From NCBI GenBank assembly GCA_021399435.1, contig JAJTUP010000017.1, positions 310,001 to 374,000 on the forward strand: a DNA stretch of 64,000 nucleotides, written 5' to 3'. The translations under genes and the position numbers were made by a program. The notes beneath the pieces were generated by a model. That model saw nothing but the letters and a program-made list of their open reading frames with translations, did no database searches and was not told the DNA's origin. Below, piece after piece: positions 21,653 to 32,710 of this stretch. The stretch's first letter is position 1. Each line of letters starts with the position of its first letter. The stretch comes from Diaporthe sp. PMI_573 (taxonomy: Eukaryota; Ascomycota; Sordariomycetes; Diaporthales; Diaporthaceae).

Positions 21653-22461
21653 GGCGCTCAGCTCGACGGCCGTGTCCTGGTGGATTGAGAAAATGGAGAC
21701 AAGCCTCCGAGATTGAGTCCATTTTATATGAGGAGCGTTCTCTGTGACTCAATTACTTGAACTCACACCGAAGAGCCATGAATAGGTGAATCCAAGCTGT
21801 ACGGCGTGCACAGGCTGGCTGTGTATCACGGCACCCTGGCAGTCACAGTTGTACGCTTCTTGACTTGGGGCCGACAACCTTGGAACTGCATAGCAGACAG
21901 TTGTAGATAATGAAGTTAAATGGCCTTTCCGATGTAACTTTGTATCAATCAAAGTCACCATGGGGCATATGAACTGGTAACTCATCACAGAAAGACGAGG
22001 GACTCGGATGTTTGGGTAAGTAAGACCGTAGAGCTTTCGGTGATTTTAGTCTAATCGGTTCTATCAAGCACGTACAACCCGTAGACTGAGGATTCAACTG
22101 GTGGAGGTTCGGCCCGTCTTCCAAAGATTCCTCGTCACTTTACGCTGGTGATCCTTCCCAGTGCATGATTACTTTCCACTGGTATGGTATCCATTTCAGC
22201 AAGCTTCACACTGGTGGTTGTTTGAATAAAGTTAATACAATATTTCTCTATTTGGCTCATGGCTATAGTGACTACCAACATCCATGCCTGTAAGGAACGA
22301 CCCCTCGGGCCGTGTCGCCAGCTGTCGATAAGGAATACTCAATACAGGCGTACAACCACACCCACAATCACCACGGCTCTGACAGACGGCGTGTATACTT
22401 CCAATCTCTTGAGAGAGCGTACGATGCCGCAAGCGACCGTCCAGATAAACACCCAAAACCT
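21653..22461. other. intergenic, no gene recognised
   Basis: About 0.8 kb with short overlapping frames only. It is the 3' flank of the minus-strand gene ending at 22462. No motif or splice pattern supports an exon here. Confidence 0.5.
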
Positions 22462-23295
22462 TCATCCACTTCCAGGGAGGCCGTCCCCAGCTGATTCCCC
22501 AGATGTAGATCCTTTCCGGGCATGGTCAGTGGTATCTGAAGAAATTTGAACAGCGCCATCGAATTGGCCACAAAGTGCCTCTGGGTCTGCTATATCCGCT
22601 CTAGGCACCGGGTCTGTGGGCTCGCCATTGCCTTCATCGAACTGGACCTTCTTCTGGACCTTCTTCAGCACTCGGTCCTTATTTCCACCTGCCATGTCAA
22701 GCATAGACCACACAGACCTTGAAGGATCAGTGGTGGCTGAGCCGTGCCGGGCCTTTTTCGACATTCGTTGAAATGGTCCGGTCGGGTCGTTCATTTTAAA
22801 GGTGCCCCGAATCTGATTGTAGATTTCTCCAACATCGTCGAGTTGCGCAATCTCACGCGGAATAGACTTCTCATGCGCAGCGGAATACCACTTGGAGGCG
22901 GAGTACTCGTCGCTGGAACGACGACGTTTTGGGCGGCGATCGACGGGATCGTGTCTTGCTTTCGTGCCAGGGCTTGCAGGAATAGATGCCTCCTGGTTCC
23001 TGTGCACGCCCACACCAGATGGTCTTTCGATGTGAATTACCATGGGTTCTCTTGGGATGAGCACCCACAGCCTAGAGTCTGCAACGATACAATTCTGAAA
23101 AAGAGAATTGTATCCAGACTTACTGTACATCTCCACATACCACACTTCCCTGTTTAGGGGTTCCCGTTCCGAGATGGCACGATTCTTGTCGACCAAGGCC
23201 CCTGCGAGTGAGAGTGAATCATGTTTATGGCCGTTCTGGTGCGTAGGATGGATCTTCTTGATCTTCTCAGGATGAAGCCTGGGTCGCAGGGCCAT
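22462..23295 (-). CDS. hypothetical basic protein (277 aa), starts 9 nt after the methyltransferase stop
   Basis: An uninterrupted 277-codon frame starts at an ATG in optimal context (GCCACCATGG). The product is Lys/Arg/Ser-rich and has a strong bipartite-like nuclear signal (RRPKRRRSSDEY). It has segments such as WSMLDMAGG but no recognised domain. A 45-nt stretch (23123-23079, GTAAGT...TTGCAG) looks like a short in-frame intron; removing it joins VEMY to NSRLWVLIP. The start lies nine nt beyond the stop of the TPMT-type gene on the same strand. It may have its own promoter inside that gene, be read from a shared transcript, or be a mis-modelled 3' part. Function unknown. Confidence 0.5.
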   Translation of the reverse strand: MALRPRLHPEKIKKIHPTHQNGHKHDSLSLAGALVDKNRAISEREPLNREVWYVEMYSKSGYNSLFQNCIVADSRLWVLIPREPMVIHIERPSGVGVHRNQEASIPASPGTKARHDPVDRRPKRRRSSDEYSASKWYSAAHEKSIPREIAQLDDVGEIYNQIRGTFKMNDPTGPFQRMSKKARHGSATTDPSRSVWSMLDMAGGNKDRVLKKVQKKVQFDEGNGEPTDPVPRADIADPEALCGQFDGAVQISSDTTDHARKGSTSGESAGDGLPGSG

Positions 23296-23304
23296 GGTGG
23301 CTTC

Positions 23305-24571
23305 CTAACCATCCTTCTCCACCTGCTCCTTGGGGATTTCAGATGCTGTACCCGGCCTCACTGGCCGACTGTCAAGAGGATGGCCCCAGACAGAGACCCA
23401 GTCCCGACCGAACGCGCCTTGGTAACTCTGGCCGCATTCATGAGTTACATTTGGCTTGAAGCGCGCTATCATGGCGAGTCCTGGACCAGTAGATGTGCCA
23501 GCGTTGGCATTGATGACCCATTCCTTGTGTTCTTGATCGGTTTCTTTTCCAGCGTCCTGCTGAGCCGAATGCTTCTTCTCGCCGTAGGTGATGACCAGTT
23601 CGTTTCCGGGATTGGAAAGATGCAACTGGTAGAACCAAAAGGCCGCACTGTGGGGAGGGCCACCGGTCGATGGGTGCTTCCCGGTGGGGAACTCGAGGCA
23701 TACCAGCCTACCGTTGGGCTGGGCGAGGAGCTGCTGCATCCTTGCTGCCCATTTTGGTCGGGAAGAGGGAGGGATGGCGCAGAAGAACTGGAATTTGGTT
23801 AGCTCTGTGGCTCTGAATGTGTAGTCCCGAGCAAGAGTAGGTCAAGAAAGAAGACCAGAGTCCTTGACCACGACGACGCGACTATGCAAGACTCGGGCAT
23901 ATCTCGAGTACGTGGGTAGGGCTCACAGTGTAGTCAAAAATCAGGTCAAACTTCTCAGCACCGGCATTGGCCAGCCAGTCATCCGAGAAGAAGTCGCCAG
24001 AGACCCAGTGGACACGACCTGGGGAGGAGCTCTGATTGTCGAGCCAAAAGCGCATTGACGGGTTGTCGTCAGAGGGCTGCTGCTGCTGCAGCATGCGGTG
24101 TGCGTAGAGCACTCTGTTGACGCCGTCCAAGTATTCTCTGGCGGCATCTAGCGCAGTGGGCGAGATCTCGAGCCCGACCACATGGTAGCCGAATACCTTG
24201 GCGAGGAGCACCGCATCGTATCCCGAGCCGCAAGCGGGCACGAGGGCCGTCTTCCTCGGCACCGCCGTAGTTGGAGCTGTCGATGCGGTGCTGTCTCGGC
24301 CGAGTCCATGGCCGACAAAGTCGCTGAGCAGTCCATGGTCGGGATATGTGCCGTCAAAGAGCTCAGGGTAGGTGACGAGGGTCTCGCGCAGGGCGAGGCT
24401 GGGCCCGCCCCGGTCCCAGCTGGTGGTCTTCCGCTCCCATAGCTGGTTCCATAACGAGCCGTGCTCCTGGAGGGGCTTGCCTTTGAAGTGATCCTGGAGG
24501 TCATCAGCGACACGGCCCGGGTGAGAATTGGGGGATCGTGAGTGGCCGCGGGCAATGTATTTCATAACCAT
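23305..24571 (-). CDS. TPMT-family S-adenosylmethionine methyltransferase (2 exons, 375 aa)
   Basis: A SAM-dependent methyltransferase of the thiopurine/thiol/thiocyanate (TPMT, plant HOL-like) family. Members methylate thiols, thiocyanate or halides and act in the cytosol. Exon 1 is 24571-23927, the intron is 23926-23788 (139 nt, GTGAGC...CCAG) and exon 2 is 23787-23305. The family's N-terminal WNQLWERKTTSWDRGGPSL is at 41-59. Motif I, LVPACGSGYD, is at 110-119 with a following GLEIS acidic residue that binds the SAM ribose. The DLIFDYT/FFCAIPPS post-motif spans the splice junction, followed by RLVCLEFPTGK. The C-terminal region ends ...GRDWVSVWGHP as in the family. It is divergent to the SDR at 25461 with an 889-nt shared upstream region. 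Confidence 0.88.
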
Positions 24572-25460
24572 TTTGGTCAGGACAGAAATATGATTTAATG
24601 ACGATTATGAAGACGGCCAAAACGATGCAAGCTAGATGCTAGATTGTCGCCGAAGGAGGACGGCTCGATGGCTTACCTGCAGGCTTGGGGCAGACATGGC
24701 GGACGGAGGAGAAGAACAGGACGAATAATGGTTCACTTTCACGTCAACTTGAATGCGAGGAAGCCACAAACGGTGCTGATGCTCCTTCCGCCCGGGAAGA
24801 GTCAAGGCAGTGAGTGCTGTGAGGGTCAGATCGCGCCGTCCCGTTCAGTGCTGGATATGCTGATGTTGGCTGCTGAACTTATGAGCCGTACTATAAGATT
24901 CAGTTGTAAGAGGACGTCACAAATTGAATACGTGCTGGTACAGGTGCAGCTGTTCCGATTGGATTTCTATGTGGTGTTTGATGAGGGAAACGGCGATGTT
25001 GAGGACGATCGGCCGATGAATCATTGCCGAACCCGGCAGCTCCGCCGTACTTTTGTCGTTGAACGCCGTCTTCTGCTCCCGCCATCTCCGCCCTTGCGAA
25101 TGTCAACATCGACACCTGAGATTCTACCCCATATTCCAACCGTACAATAATGCCCATTCGATGATCTCCACTTTGTGTACTGGCGAATCAACAAAATATG
25201 CTGCTCTGCCGGGGCAAACTGACATGTATCACGGCCTCGGTCCAGGAGAGGAAAAAGAGCCCGCATCCCTGAAAGTTCGACAGGGATGGCGGACCACAAA
25301 AGATGCCTCGGCTCAGACGAAGTAACGACACCCGCGCACGATGAGGGACCAACAGCACAGGACAAGACACATGTTCCACCTTCCACTGACCTGAACGACC
25401 TTGATACGAAAGTTTTCCTTGTTCAAATCCACGAGCCTACCCATCACACAAAAAACCATC
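24572..25460. promoter_or_regulatory. divergent promoter region (methyltransferase / SDR)
   Basis: An 889-nt interval between two divergent starts. It should hold the promoters of the TPMT-type gene (minus) and the RhlG-like SDR (plus). No coding exon or clear palindromic activator site was identified. The arrangement would permit co-regulation, but that is inference. Confidence 0.45.
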
Positions 25461-26450
25461 ATGGACGTAAACAGCCTGTTCGACGTCAAGGTAAAATGAA
25501 ACCCACCCCGCGCATGTGAGATGCGTAACCCACCATGCTAACACACCACCACCACCACAGGGCAAGGTCGTCCTGGTGACGGGAGGGGCCAAGGGGATCG
25601 GCCGCATGATATCAGAGGGCTTCGTCACCAACGGGGCAAAGGTCTACATCTCGTCGCGGGACGGCAAGGCGTGCGACCAGGCCGCACGGGAGCTCACAGC
25701 GCTGGGTATGTGCAGCAGCCTTCAAGCATATCATATCACCACCTCACTCACTCACCCCCCGTGGCATCCCTTCCCCCCATAGACTGGGACGACCATCAAA
25801 CTCACATCCAACCCCCAGGCAAACCCACAGGAGGCAGCGCCCACTCCCTCCCCGCAGACCTCCAGCCCCTAGAAGCAACCAAGGCCCTCGCGGCGCAGCT
25901 CTCCGCCCTCGAGCCGTCAGGCCTCGACATCCTGATCAACAACTCGGGCGCGGCATGGGGCGAGCCCCTAGAGACCCACCCGGACGCAGCCTGGACAAAA
26001 CTCCTCACCCTCAACCTCCAGCGCGTCTTCACCCTAACCCAGCTCCTCCTCCCGCTCCTCGAGAAGAAGGGGTCCCTGGGTGGATCCTCGCCCTCCCGGG
26101 TGATTAATATCGGGAGTATCGATGCCCTCCGCGTCCCCACCATGGAGAACTACGCGTATAGTGCGTCAAAGGCTGGGCTGCATCATCTGACGCGCACACT
26201 GGCTGCGGCGCTGGGGCCGAGGGGCGTTACTGTTAATACCCTCGCGTGCGGGCCTTTCCCCTCCAAGATGATGCGGGCTGTGCTCGATGAGGCTGGGGAT
26301 GCTATTGCGGAGGCTAACCCCCTGGGGCGCATCGGGACCCCGCAGGACGCCGCTGGCGCGTGCCTTTTCCTGTGCGGCCGGGCTGGCGCCTTCGTCAATG
26401 GGGCTACCCTCGCGCTTGATGGCGGGGTTAGCTTGCTTGCTAGGCTGTGA
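25461..26450 (+). CDS. short-chain dehydrogenase/reductase, RhlG-like (3 exons, 268 aa)
   Basis: A classical SDR resembling rhamnolipid-biosynthesis 3-oxoacyl-ACP reductase (RhlG-like). It is predicted to use NADP(H) and reduce a keto group in the cytosol. Exon 1 is 25461-25490 (MDVNSLFDVK), intron 25491-25560, exon 2 25561-25705, intron 25706-25818, exon 3 25819-26450. The cofactor motif TGGAKGIG is at 17-24. NNSG follows in the fourth strand, then the catalytic Ser (IGSIDA) and YSASK, with Tyr172 and Lys176 as the catalytic pair. An alternative acceptor 12 nt downstream (exon 3 at 25831) gives ALGGGSAHS, which looks closer to the family. Both keep frame. GC content rises in the third exon. 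Confidence 0.92.
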
Positions 26451-28239
26451 GGGTTGGGCTGTGGTGTGGCTGTGAGGGGGAGGAGGTCCGTGGTGGTGAT
26501 GACCCTTATCGACGGACGGGTTAGGTGGCTGCTTAAGGCGGGATACTGGGATTCCGGAGGGGCTGGATCTACCCTGTGTGCTTGATATCTGGCATGGAGT
26601 AAGACGATGGAGGACATGGTGTCCCACGTGCACTATCATGAACGTGGCAGCTCACGTGTGTAGGAGACGGCGGACGTGTCCACAGATTAAGTGTCTGTTT
26701 GTGTATGTATGTCAGATAGAAGGACTACGGCTACAGCACATGTATGAGGACACACGTACTAGACATCCCGAACCACGCATGATTCATCACCAATCACATC
26801 AACTTCAGTCCGAAGTCCACAAAAGTCAGGCAGGCACAAGTAGTGAATTACTACTATGTCGGTGGGTTTCCACCACCGACAAGTTTCCATTCGACTCTAA
26901 TATAAAAATATATGTCTTTCTCTTGCTTTCGACGATAGAGAAGCCCCCCTCCGACCACGAGCCGCGATCGTCGCCCCACCCATCCATCATGTCATCCCAG
27001 GGGACCACTATCGGGAGGGATGGTGGCGGCTGAGAGCTCCGGCGGGCCGGTCTCCCTCGGTGGCGGATAATTACAGACGAGCCGGGAAGGCAAGTGGGCA
27101 GACAAGACGGATCGAGAGAGGATACGCCGGAAACCACCCTCGTCCATTCCTCCATCCTGCCACGTCTTCTCGTCCTCCTGTACCAGATCGCAAGCCCGTC
27201 CGTCTTCAAGAATCGCAGGAACCAACTCCCCTCACACATGCATCACCGCCCCATCCCAGCACAAGGACGGTGCAGCCGCGATGATGGAAACATGCGTCTT
27301 CAGAGCGGGAATAAAAAAGACCAAACAAACTGAGGAGGGATATCGATGCAGTGCCATGCCTTGTCAAGCCTCTTCCCCGCGAGCCCCCTTAAAACAAATT
27401 CCATCAAAACTAACTCCCATGCGCCTGCTTGCTCCGAATGTTGTTGGTTGTTCAAGTCGTTGGTGTAAATGCTGCTGAACCCGATGCGCCTGCGTGTACT
27501 GGTATCTCGCGCGTATTGTTTGAGCCCGCACCGGACTCATGTATTCCTGTTTCTTCCACACACACACACCCTAATCGAGGATCGCAATCATCCATCCTTT
27601 CCAATGACACTGTTGTTCGCGGACGGGCCAGGCTCTTGCTGCTGCGTCCTGTGCACGGACGTGGGGTCCCCGAACTCTCCAGATTGCGACAGGCAGGGCG
27701 TCATTGCGCAAGACGAGCAGATGTGATGTATCGACGACTCCTTTCGATCGGCTAGGCGGGTAGGATTGCCTCTCGCGCGAGTGCGGTGCAGCGCTGCCTC
27801 TGCGTCAAACAAAGATGGTCTGCGCTTTCGATCCACCGCCCCTATCCCTGGTTATGGCGAGCAGGCCACACGGTGGTGGAGCCCCCGACAGGACCCTGAA
27901 TGCAGATGCGAGGGAAATTCGCGACCCCCGGTTTGGCCGACCGGATTCGGGTGGTCTGACGAGGGGCCCACCCCCAAAACGTTCGATGGGAAGTTCCTCC
28001 CCGGCCCGAATCAGGTATGAGAGAGAGGGAAGGGACCAAAAAAAAAGACTCTCTCCCACAATCAATGCAGCCAGCCGAGCCAAGCCATGCAGAATGTCAT
28101 CCCATCCCGTAAAACTCCCCCACGGTACATGAAACTTGTTCCCTTTGTATGAGGAGATATAGGCATGTAAGGAAGTAGTAAGAGGTGGGAATAAAACCCC
28201 GAGTCGTATGTCTTCGACTCGGGTAAATGTTTCGGCACC
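26451..28239. other. intergenic, no gene recognised
   Basis: About 1.8 kb between the SDR stop and the stop of the small minus-strand gene at 28240. Only short overlapping frames are present. Both ends should be 3' untranslated regions, since the flanking genes converge. Confidence 0.5.
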
Positions 28240-28488
28240 TTATGACAATCCGATGTTCTCAAAGTCCCTCACCATGACAGCGACCTGGGCGCGTTTCGCA
28301 GCCTCGGCGACGAGGGTGAAGTCCTTGAGGAACGCGTCGGTGGAGGGAGGGGCGGCGACGGCCTGCTTTGACTGCTGGCGCGGGGCGACGGCTGGTGCTG
28401 AGGCGGCATAGCCCTTTGTCGCGGCCTGGGGCCAGTGCGAGGCGGCAGTCTGGGTGCGTTGTGTGGGCGAGGATAGTGGGGCGTCCAT
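28240..28488 (-). CDS. small protein, 82 aa, family not recognised
   Basis: A compact single-exon gene; the ATG at 28488 has good context (CCAAAATGGAC). The first 50 residues are Ala/Ser/Thr/Gln-rich and probably disordered. The last 30 (AFLKDFTLVAEAAKRAQVAV...) form a strongly amphipathic helix. The upstream 0.7 kb is pyrimidine-rich on the coding strand, as expected for a fungal leader. The ordered C-terminal helix makes a genuine protein likely. Function unknown. Confidence 0.6.
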   Translation of the reverse strand: MDAPLSSPTQRTQTAASHWPQAATKGYAASAPAVAPRQQSKQAVAAPPSTDAFLKDFTLVAEAAKRAQVAVMVRDFENIGLS

Positions 28489-31400
28489 TTTGGGTGGTTG
28501 TGGTTTCTTTGAGTTTGGAGAGAAGCTGTATGGTTGGTTGGGTTTCTCGAGAGAGACGTGTGACGGGAGACAGATAGAGATAAGCCTTGTCGTGCTCGAT
28601 TTGCGCTGCTGAAGGCGATGGCGATGGTTCCAAGATTAAGTTGGATGGAGGACCGCGAGGATTGACCTTATCGCTCGGAGGCCGAATCAGTTGGTCGTGT
28701 GACTGGTCTTGAGGCAGAGGTGATGTAGGTGGTGGTGGCGGCGGTAGGCAGCAGTAGGCTGTTTTGGAGACAAGGCTGCGACTTATTCGAGTATGCGCGA
28801 AGAGGTCACTCAGGTCGCCTGCGATAACACGCAATGGATGATGACTCTGAAGGCTCTCGTCTTTTGTATTTCTTGAATGGCAGAGAGGAAAGAAGACGAG
28901 AAACAGAGATCAGAGTGGACCAGGCGGCGGGTTTCGAGGAATATGGGGGATTGGAGAATGGGGGATGGGGGATGTGGTGGGTGGAAGGGAACAAAGCGAG
29001 GGAGCAAGAAAGAGGTAGAGGAGGTGTGTGGACGACTGGGCCGAGGCGGGCTGGCGGGCTGGGGTGATTGATATATTTGGATTGATCGAGTGGTTGATTG
29101 ATTGACCGAGCGAGATTGGGGAAAAAAGGGACGGGAGTGAAGTCCCCCCAATATTGAATCCAGAACCAGGTCCCTCTCACTTTACTTCAGATTCAGGTTC
29201 AGATTCAGGCCTCGCCTCACGCTCGCCTCATACCAGCCCTGGCACGGTCGAGCGAGGAACGGTAGATGGGAGACGACTGTGATACGGTATTTCGCCGAGG
29301 CAATGTGGGGGTCGGACGATTCCGAGTTGTGACGATGCCTGGCCCTGCCTGCCCTGTCCCGTCCTGGCGTGCCTTCCCGGCGCTGGTTATCCTGTCCGGG
29401 CCAGTCCAGGTTTCTGGGTCTAGTAGAAAGTGTGTGTCTGGGTCCGATCGTGTGAGGGTGAGTTATCGTGGGAAAAGGCGAAGGCGCGAGAGGAGAGAGA
29501 TAGTGGTAGAGATCGTGTTGTGTAGTGGAGCCTCGTCTGGGTTTTTCTCGAGCATCATCACCGTTTTCTTCCCTCCTTCCTTCCTTCCTGACTGTCCAGC
29601 AGTACAAAGATATATTCTCTATCTACTAAAGTACCCCAGGTATTTCCTGCTGACGCTTACAAGCCACACTGACACTCAGGCTGAAAGTACTGGCCCTGCC
29701 TCACAAAGGCACCAATCATTCACGACAAGGCGGCCGCTGCTCAGGCCAAGTCGCTGGTTCGTGACGCATGCACTTCGACAAATACCAGGTTCCCAGCTTC
29801 AGGTTCCCTTCCGGTTCGGGCATTTGACTCGAGTCGAGCAAGCAGTCGCGGTACACAGTAGTGGGAAAAAGGGTACGTACCACACGGGGTACCTTCCCCG
29901 ATGTACCTCCGTGCCCTGCACAGACGGGCCCTACCAGAAGGTACGGCGGATGGACGGCTCGCAGAGCCACCGATGCTGCACCTCCTGCAAGGGGTGGCAC
30001 TGCAGGTGCGCAGGACGTGAAGCTCTGGGGCCCCACAGTCGCAGGTACCTTCTGTTTCCCGACGGACGGCCGAGACCTGGGGGCTGACCGCGCTGCCTTG
30101 TACCGAGGTACCTTACCTACTTACCCGCACAGTCGTTCAATCGTCCACCTCCAGATTCTGATTTGCCGCGCGACCCAGTCTTTGGCCCTGATCGTTCGAC
30201 ATGACGATTTGTGCTTGGCTGGTGTATAGGCTGGGCTGGCTGGCTGCGGAGCCCACACTGCGAAAGTGTGTGTGAGCCGCTGCAACTGCAAATGCACGTA
30301 CCATGGTAGGTATGGGACATGTTCTGATATCCCTCTCCTGTTATGGCAGATGTGGGCTGAAACGCCGGCCGGCTGAGGCTGGCCGGTGGGGGAGGAGGGT
30401 TGTGTGGTGGCGGTCGATCAGCCCATCCCGATACACCCTCACGCAGATATTCTACCTCGTGTGTATAATGCGAACCGCGTCTCGTAGGTGGTTGGGTGGA
30501 CGGTGTGCAGGTGGTGTGGTTAGCAGGGCAGGCAAGGCACGGAATACTACCAGACAACATATCTAGCTCATTATGCCAGGTCCTAACTACTGCAGGTGTG
30601 TACTATGTAGGTCTGTTCTAGATGCAACCTGGGCCACCGAAACTCGACTCGGTCAAGACGTGACTGCGTGACTGCGCAGGCATCGAACCGGATCGAATCG
30701 ACGATGGCCTCGCAACCCCAGACCAGGCAATCAGAGCGCCCGCAGCCGCGGCTAGTTGACCCGAGGGACGGACAACGGAAAAAGGATAAGGGAAAAGGGA
30801 AAAAGGAAATGGCTACCACTATCCGCATTGAACATTGCCGATCTGCCCCGGCTCTTCCCTGGGCCATCTGGATAAACCGCGAAACCTTGTTTCACCTGTC
30901 TATCTAACTCTGTGTGCTACTCAGCGAGTATGTATGTGAGACCAAATACTCCAACAAACTAGCGGGATGATCTCGAGCTGTTCCATATCGCCCGAGAACT
31001 TTGGGGGAAGGTGGCGGGGGGATCAACGGGGAGGGAGACACAAAGGGGCCAGTCTCCAAGGCCAAGTCCGAGGCGGCCTCGCTTCACCGGGCAGTTTCGA
31101 GGGTGCTTTCGCGACATTGCGAGCTGCAGACGCACATTGCGTGTGGCGGGAGAGTAGCACCGGGGATTCTGTCAACGCGAATTGACTTTCGCTGCGAGGC
31201 GCATAGTGAAAAAAAACACACGAAGCATTGGAGTAGGACAAGACAGGACAGGAAGTACAGCCGCGCCTATAGAAACAAGGCCAACAGCCATATGACATTT
31301 CACTATCAAGGGAGTAACAATAACGACAACAAAATAATAATTCCCGAGATGACCCAACCATGCGAACAGCGTCCCGAGATGCGAGAGAGATGAGCGACAT

Positions 31401-32710
31401 TGGCCTTTGCAACCGCCCCGACCAGGGTCCCGGGTCCTCTCCGGGGATATTCGGGATCGTGGGCTCACACTCATGCTAATGTCCCACCGCCTATCTAGAG
31501 TTCCATTCATCGTGAGATTTCGGTCCAGGGTCCTATAGCAATTTTTTTTTCTTTGCATTTGCGTTGTTGTCTTCTGTAATATTTCATCAGGCCAGGGTTC
31601 AATTGGCCCCAGTAGGACCGAGCTGGATGGACCCTGGGCAAAAGAAGAGAGAACCTGCATGTCCTTTCTCCGCATGGCACGGCATGGGTAATGGAAAGTA
31701 ACATTCTAATCTGTCTGCACCTGCGAGTGCATGAATAAGTCGGTGTGTATTTTCTTCCCCATCTACTTTATTTTAGCCTTCCGGTTCCGGGATCCGATCA
31801 ACAGCCAGTGACAAACGTGTTGGGTGCTCTGGGGGAGGAGCAGTCTTGGAAGTTGGAACAGAGAGTGATAGACATACAGATGATCACGTCTATCCTGTGT
31901 CAGACACACACACAATATAAACCAACCCGGTCGGTCATTCACTTGGCAATGGTATCATCTAGGGTTGCCCAACACCCATCACACCCATCACACCTGGCAC
32001 ACCTTGCCCGCCTGACGTAAATGGGGTGCCGACGATCTGGAGATGCACGAGTCGCCGTCGCCGGCTCGCAGGCACACGTGCGGCGCGGGCGTGGGAGGCT
32101 GCCGGGATCATGTCTGTTTTGCAAGGTGGCAGGGTGGGGGAACCTTTCGAGAGTACCCCGTACCCTTGGAACCTTTGGAATCTTCGATTTTCGATTTTCT
32201 GGGATTTTTCTTGGCTTCGGCGCCCGGAGGCATGACCACCGTTTCTGTCTGTTGCTGGGAAACACTTCTCAATCCCAACCAAAGCAGCCTTGCCTACCAA
32301 CCCAACCCCTCCCTCCCTCCGCCCGACCCTCCTCCCGTCCCCTCCTCCCGTTAATCTACAGTACCCAGCCTTCCAACACTGTACCCGTTCCGTTAGCCTT
32401 GCTCGCCATCGGGCTGCCGGGCTGCGTCACTCTTGCAGCAAGGCTCCACCCACGACCAAGCCCGAACCGACCTCTTGTGCCTGACCCCCCCTCGACCTTC
32501 CCGGCCCTTGACCCGGGCGGAACAGCTTTGTCCGTCGCGTATCCCGCTCCGACCACCAACATAGCAAGGCTCAGCTCCTCGGCTCAGCAGCTCCAAAGTT
32601 TTCGCAATCTGCCGCTGCCGCTGCCGCCTTCCGCTGCCGCGCCTGTGGGCTGACTACCTCGGTACCTCGAAGCCATCGACCGATTCCCAAACGCCAATGC
32701 TGCTGCTGTC
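28489..32710. other. 4.2 kb without a recognisable gene
   Basis: Upstream flank of the small minus-strand gene and of the plus-strand SAM35 gene, so both promoters lie here. Numerous overlapping frames (up to 273 codons at 29266-30087) show biased low-complexity translations and no domain motif. Runs of GGTACC/TACCT occur near 29620-30120. No RNA gene is recognised. Confidence 0.5.

Noticed and set aside
29266..30087. 273-codon plus-strand open frame
   Set aside because: Overlaps other frames, has no recognisable domain and has an unusual composition for a globular protein. Treated as chance.
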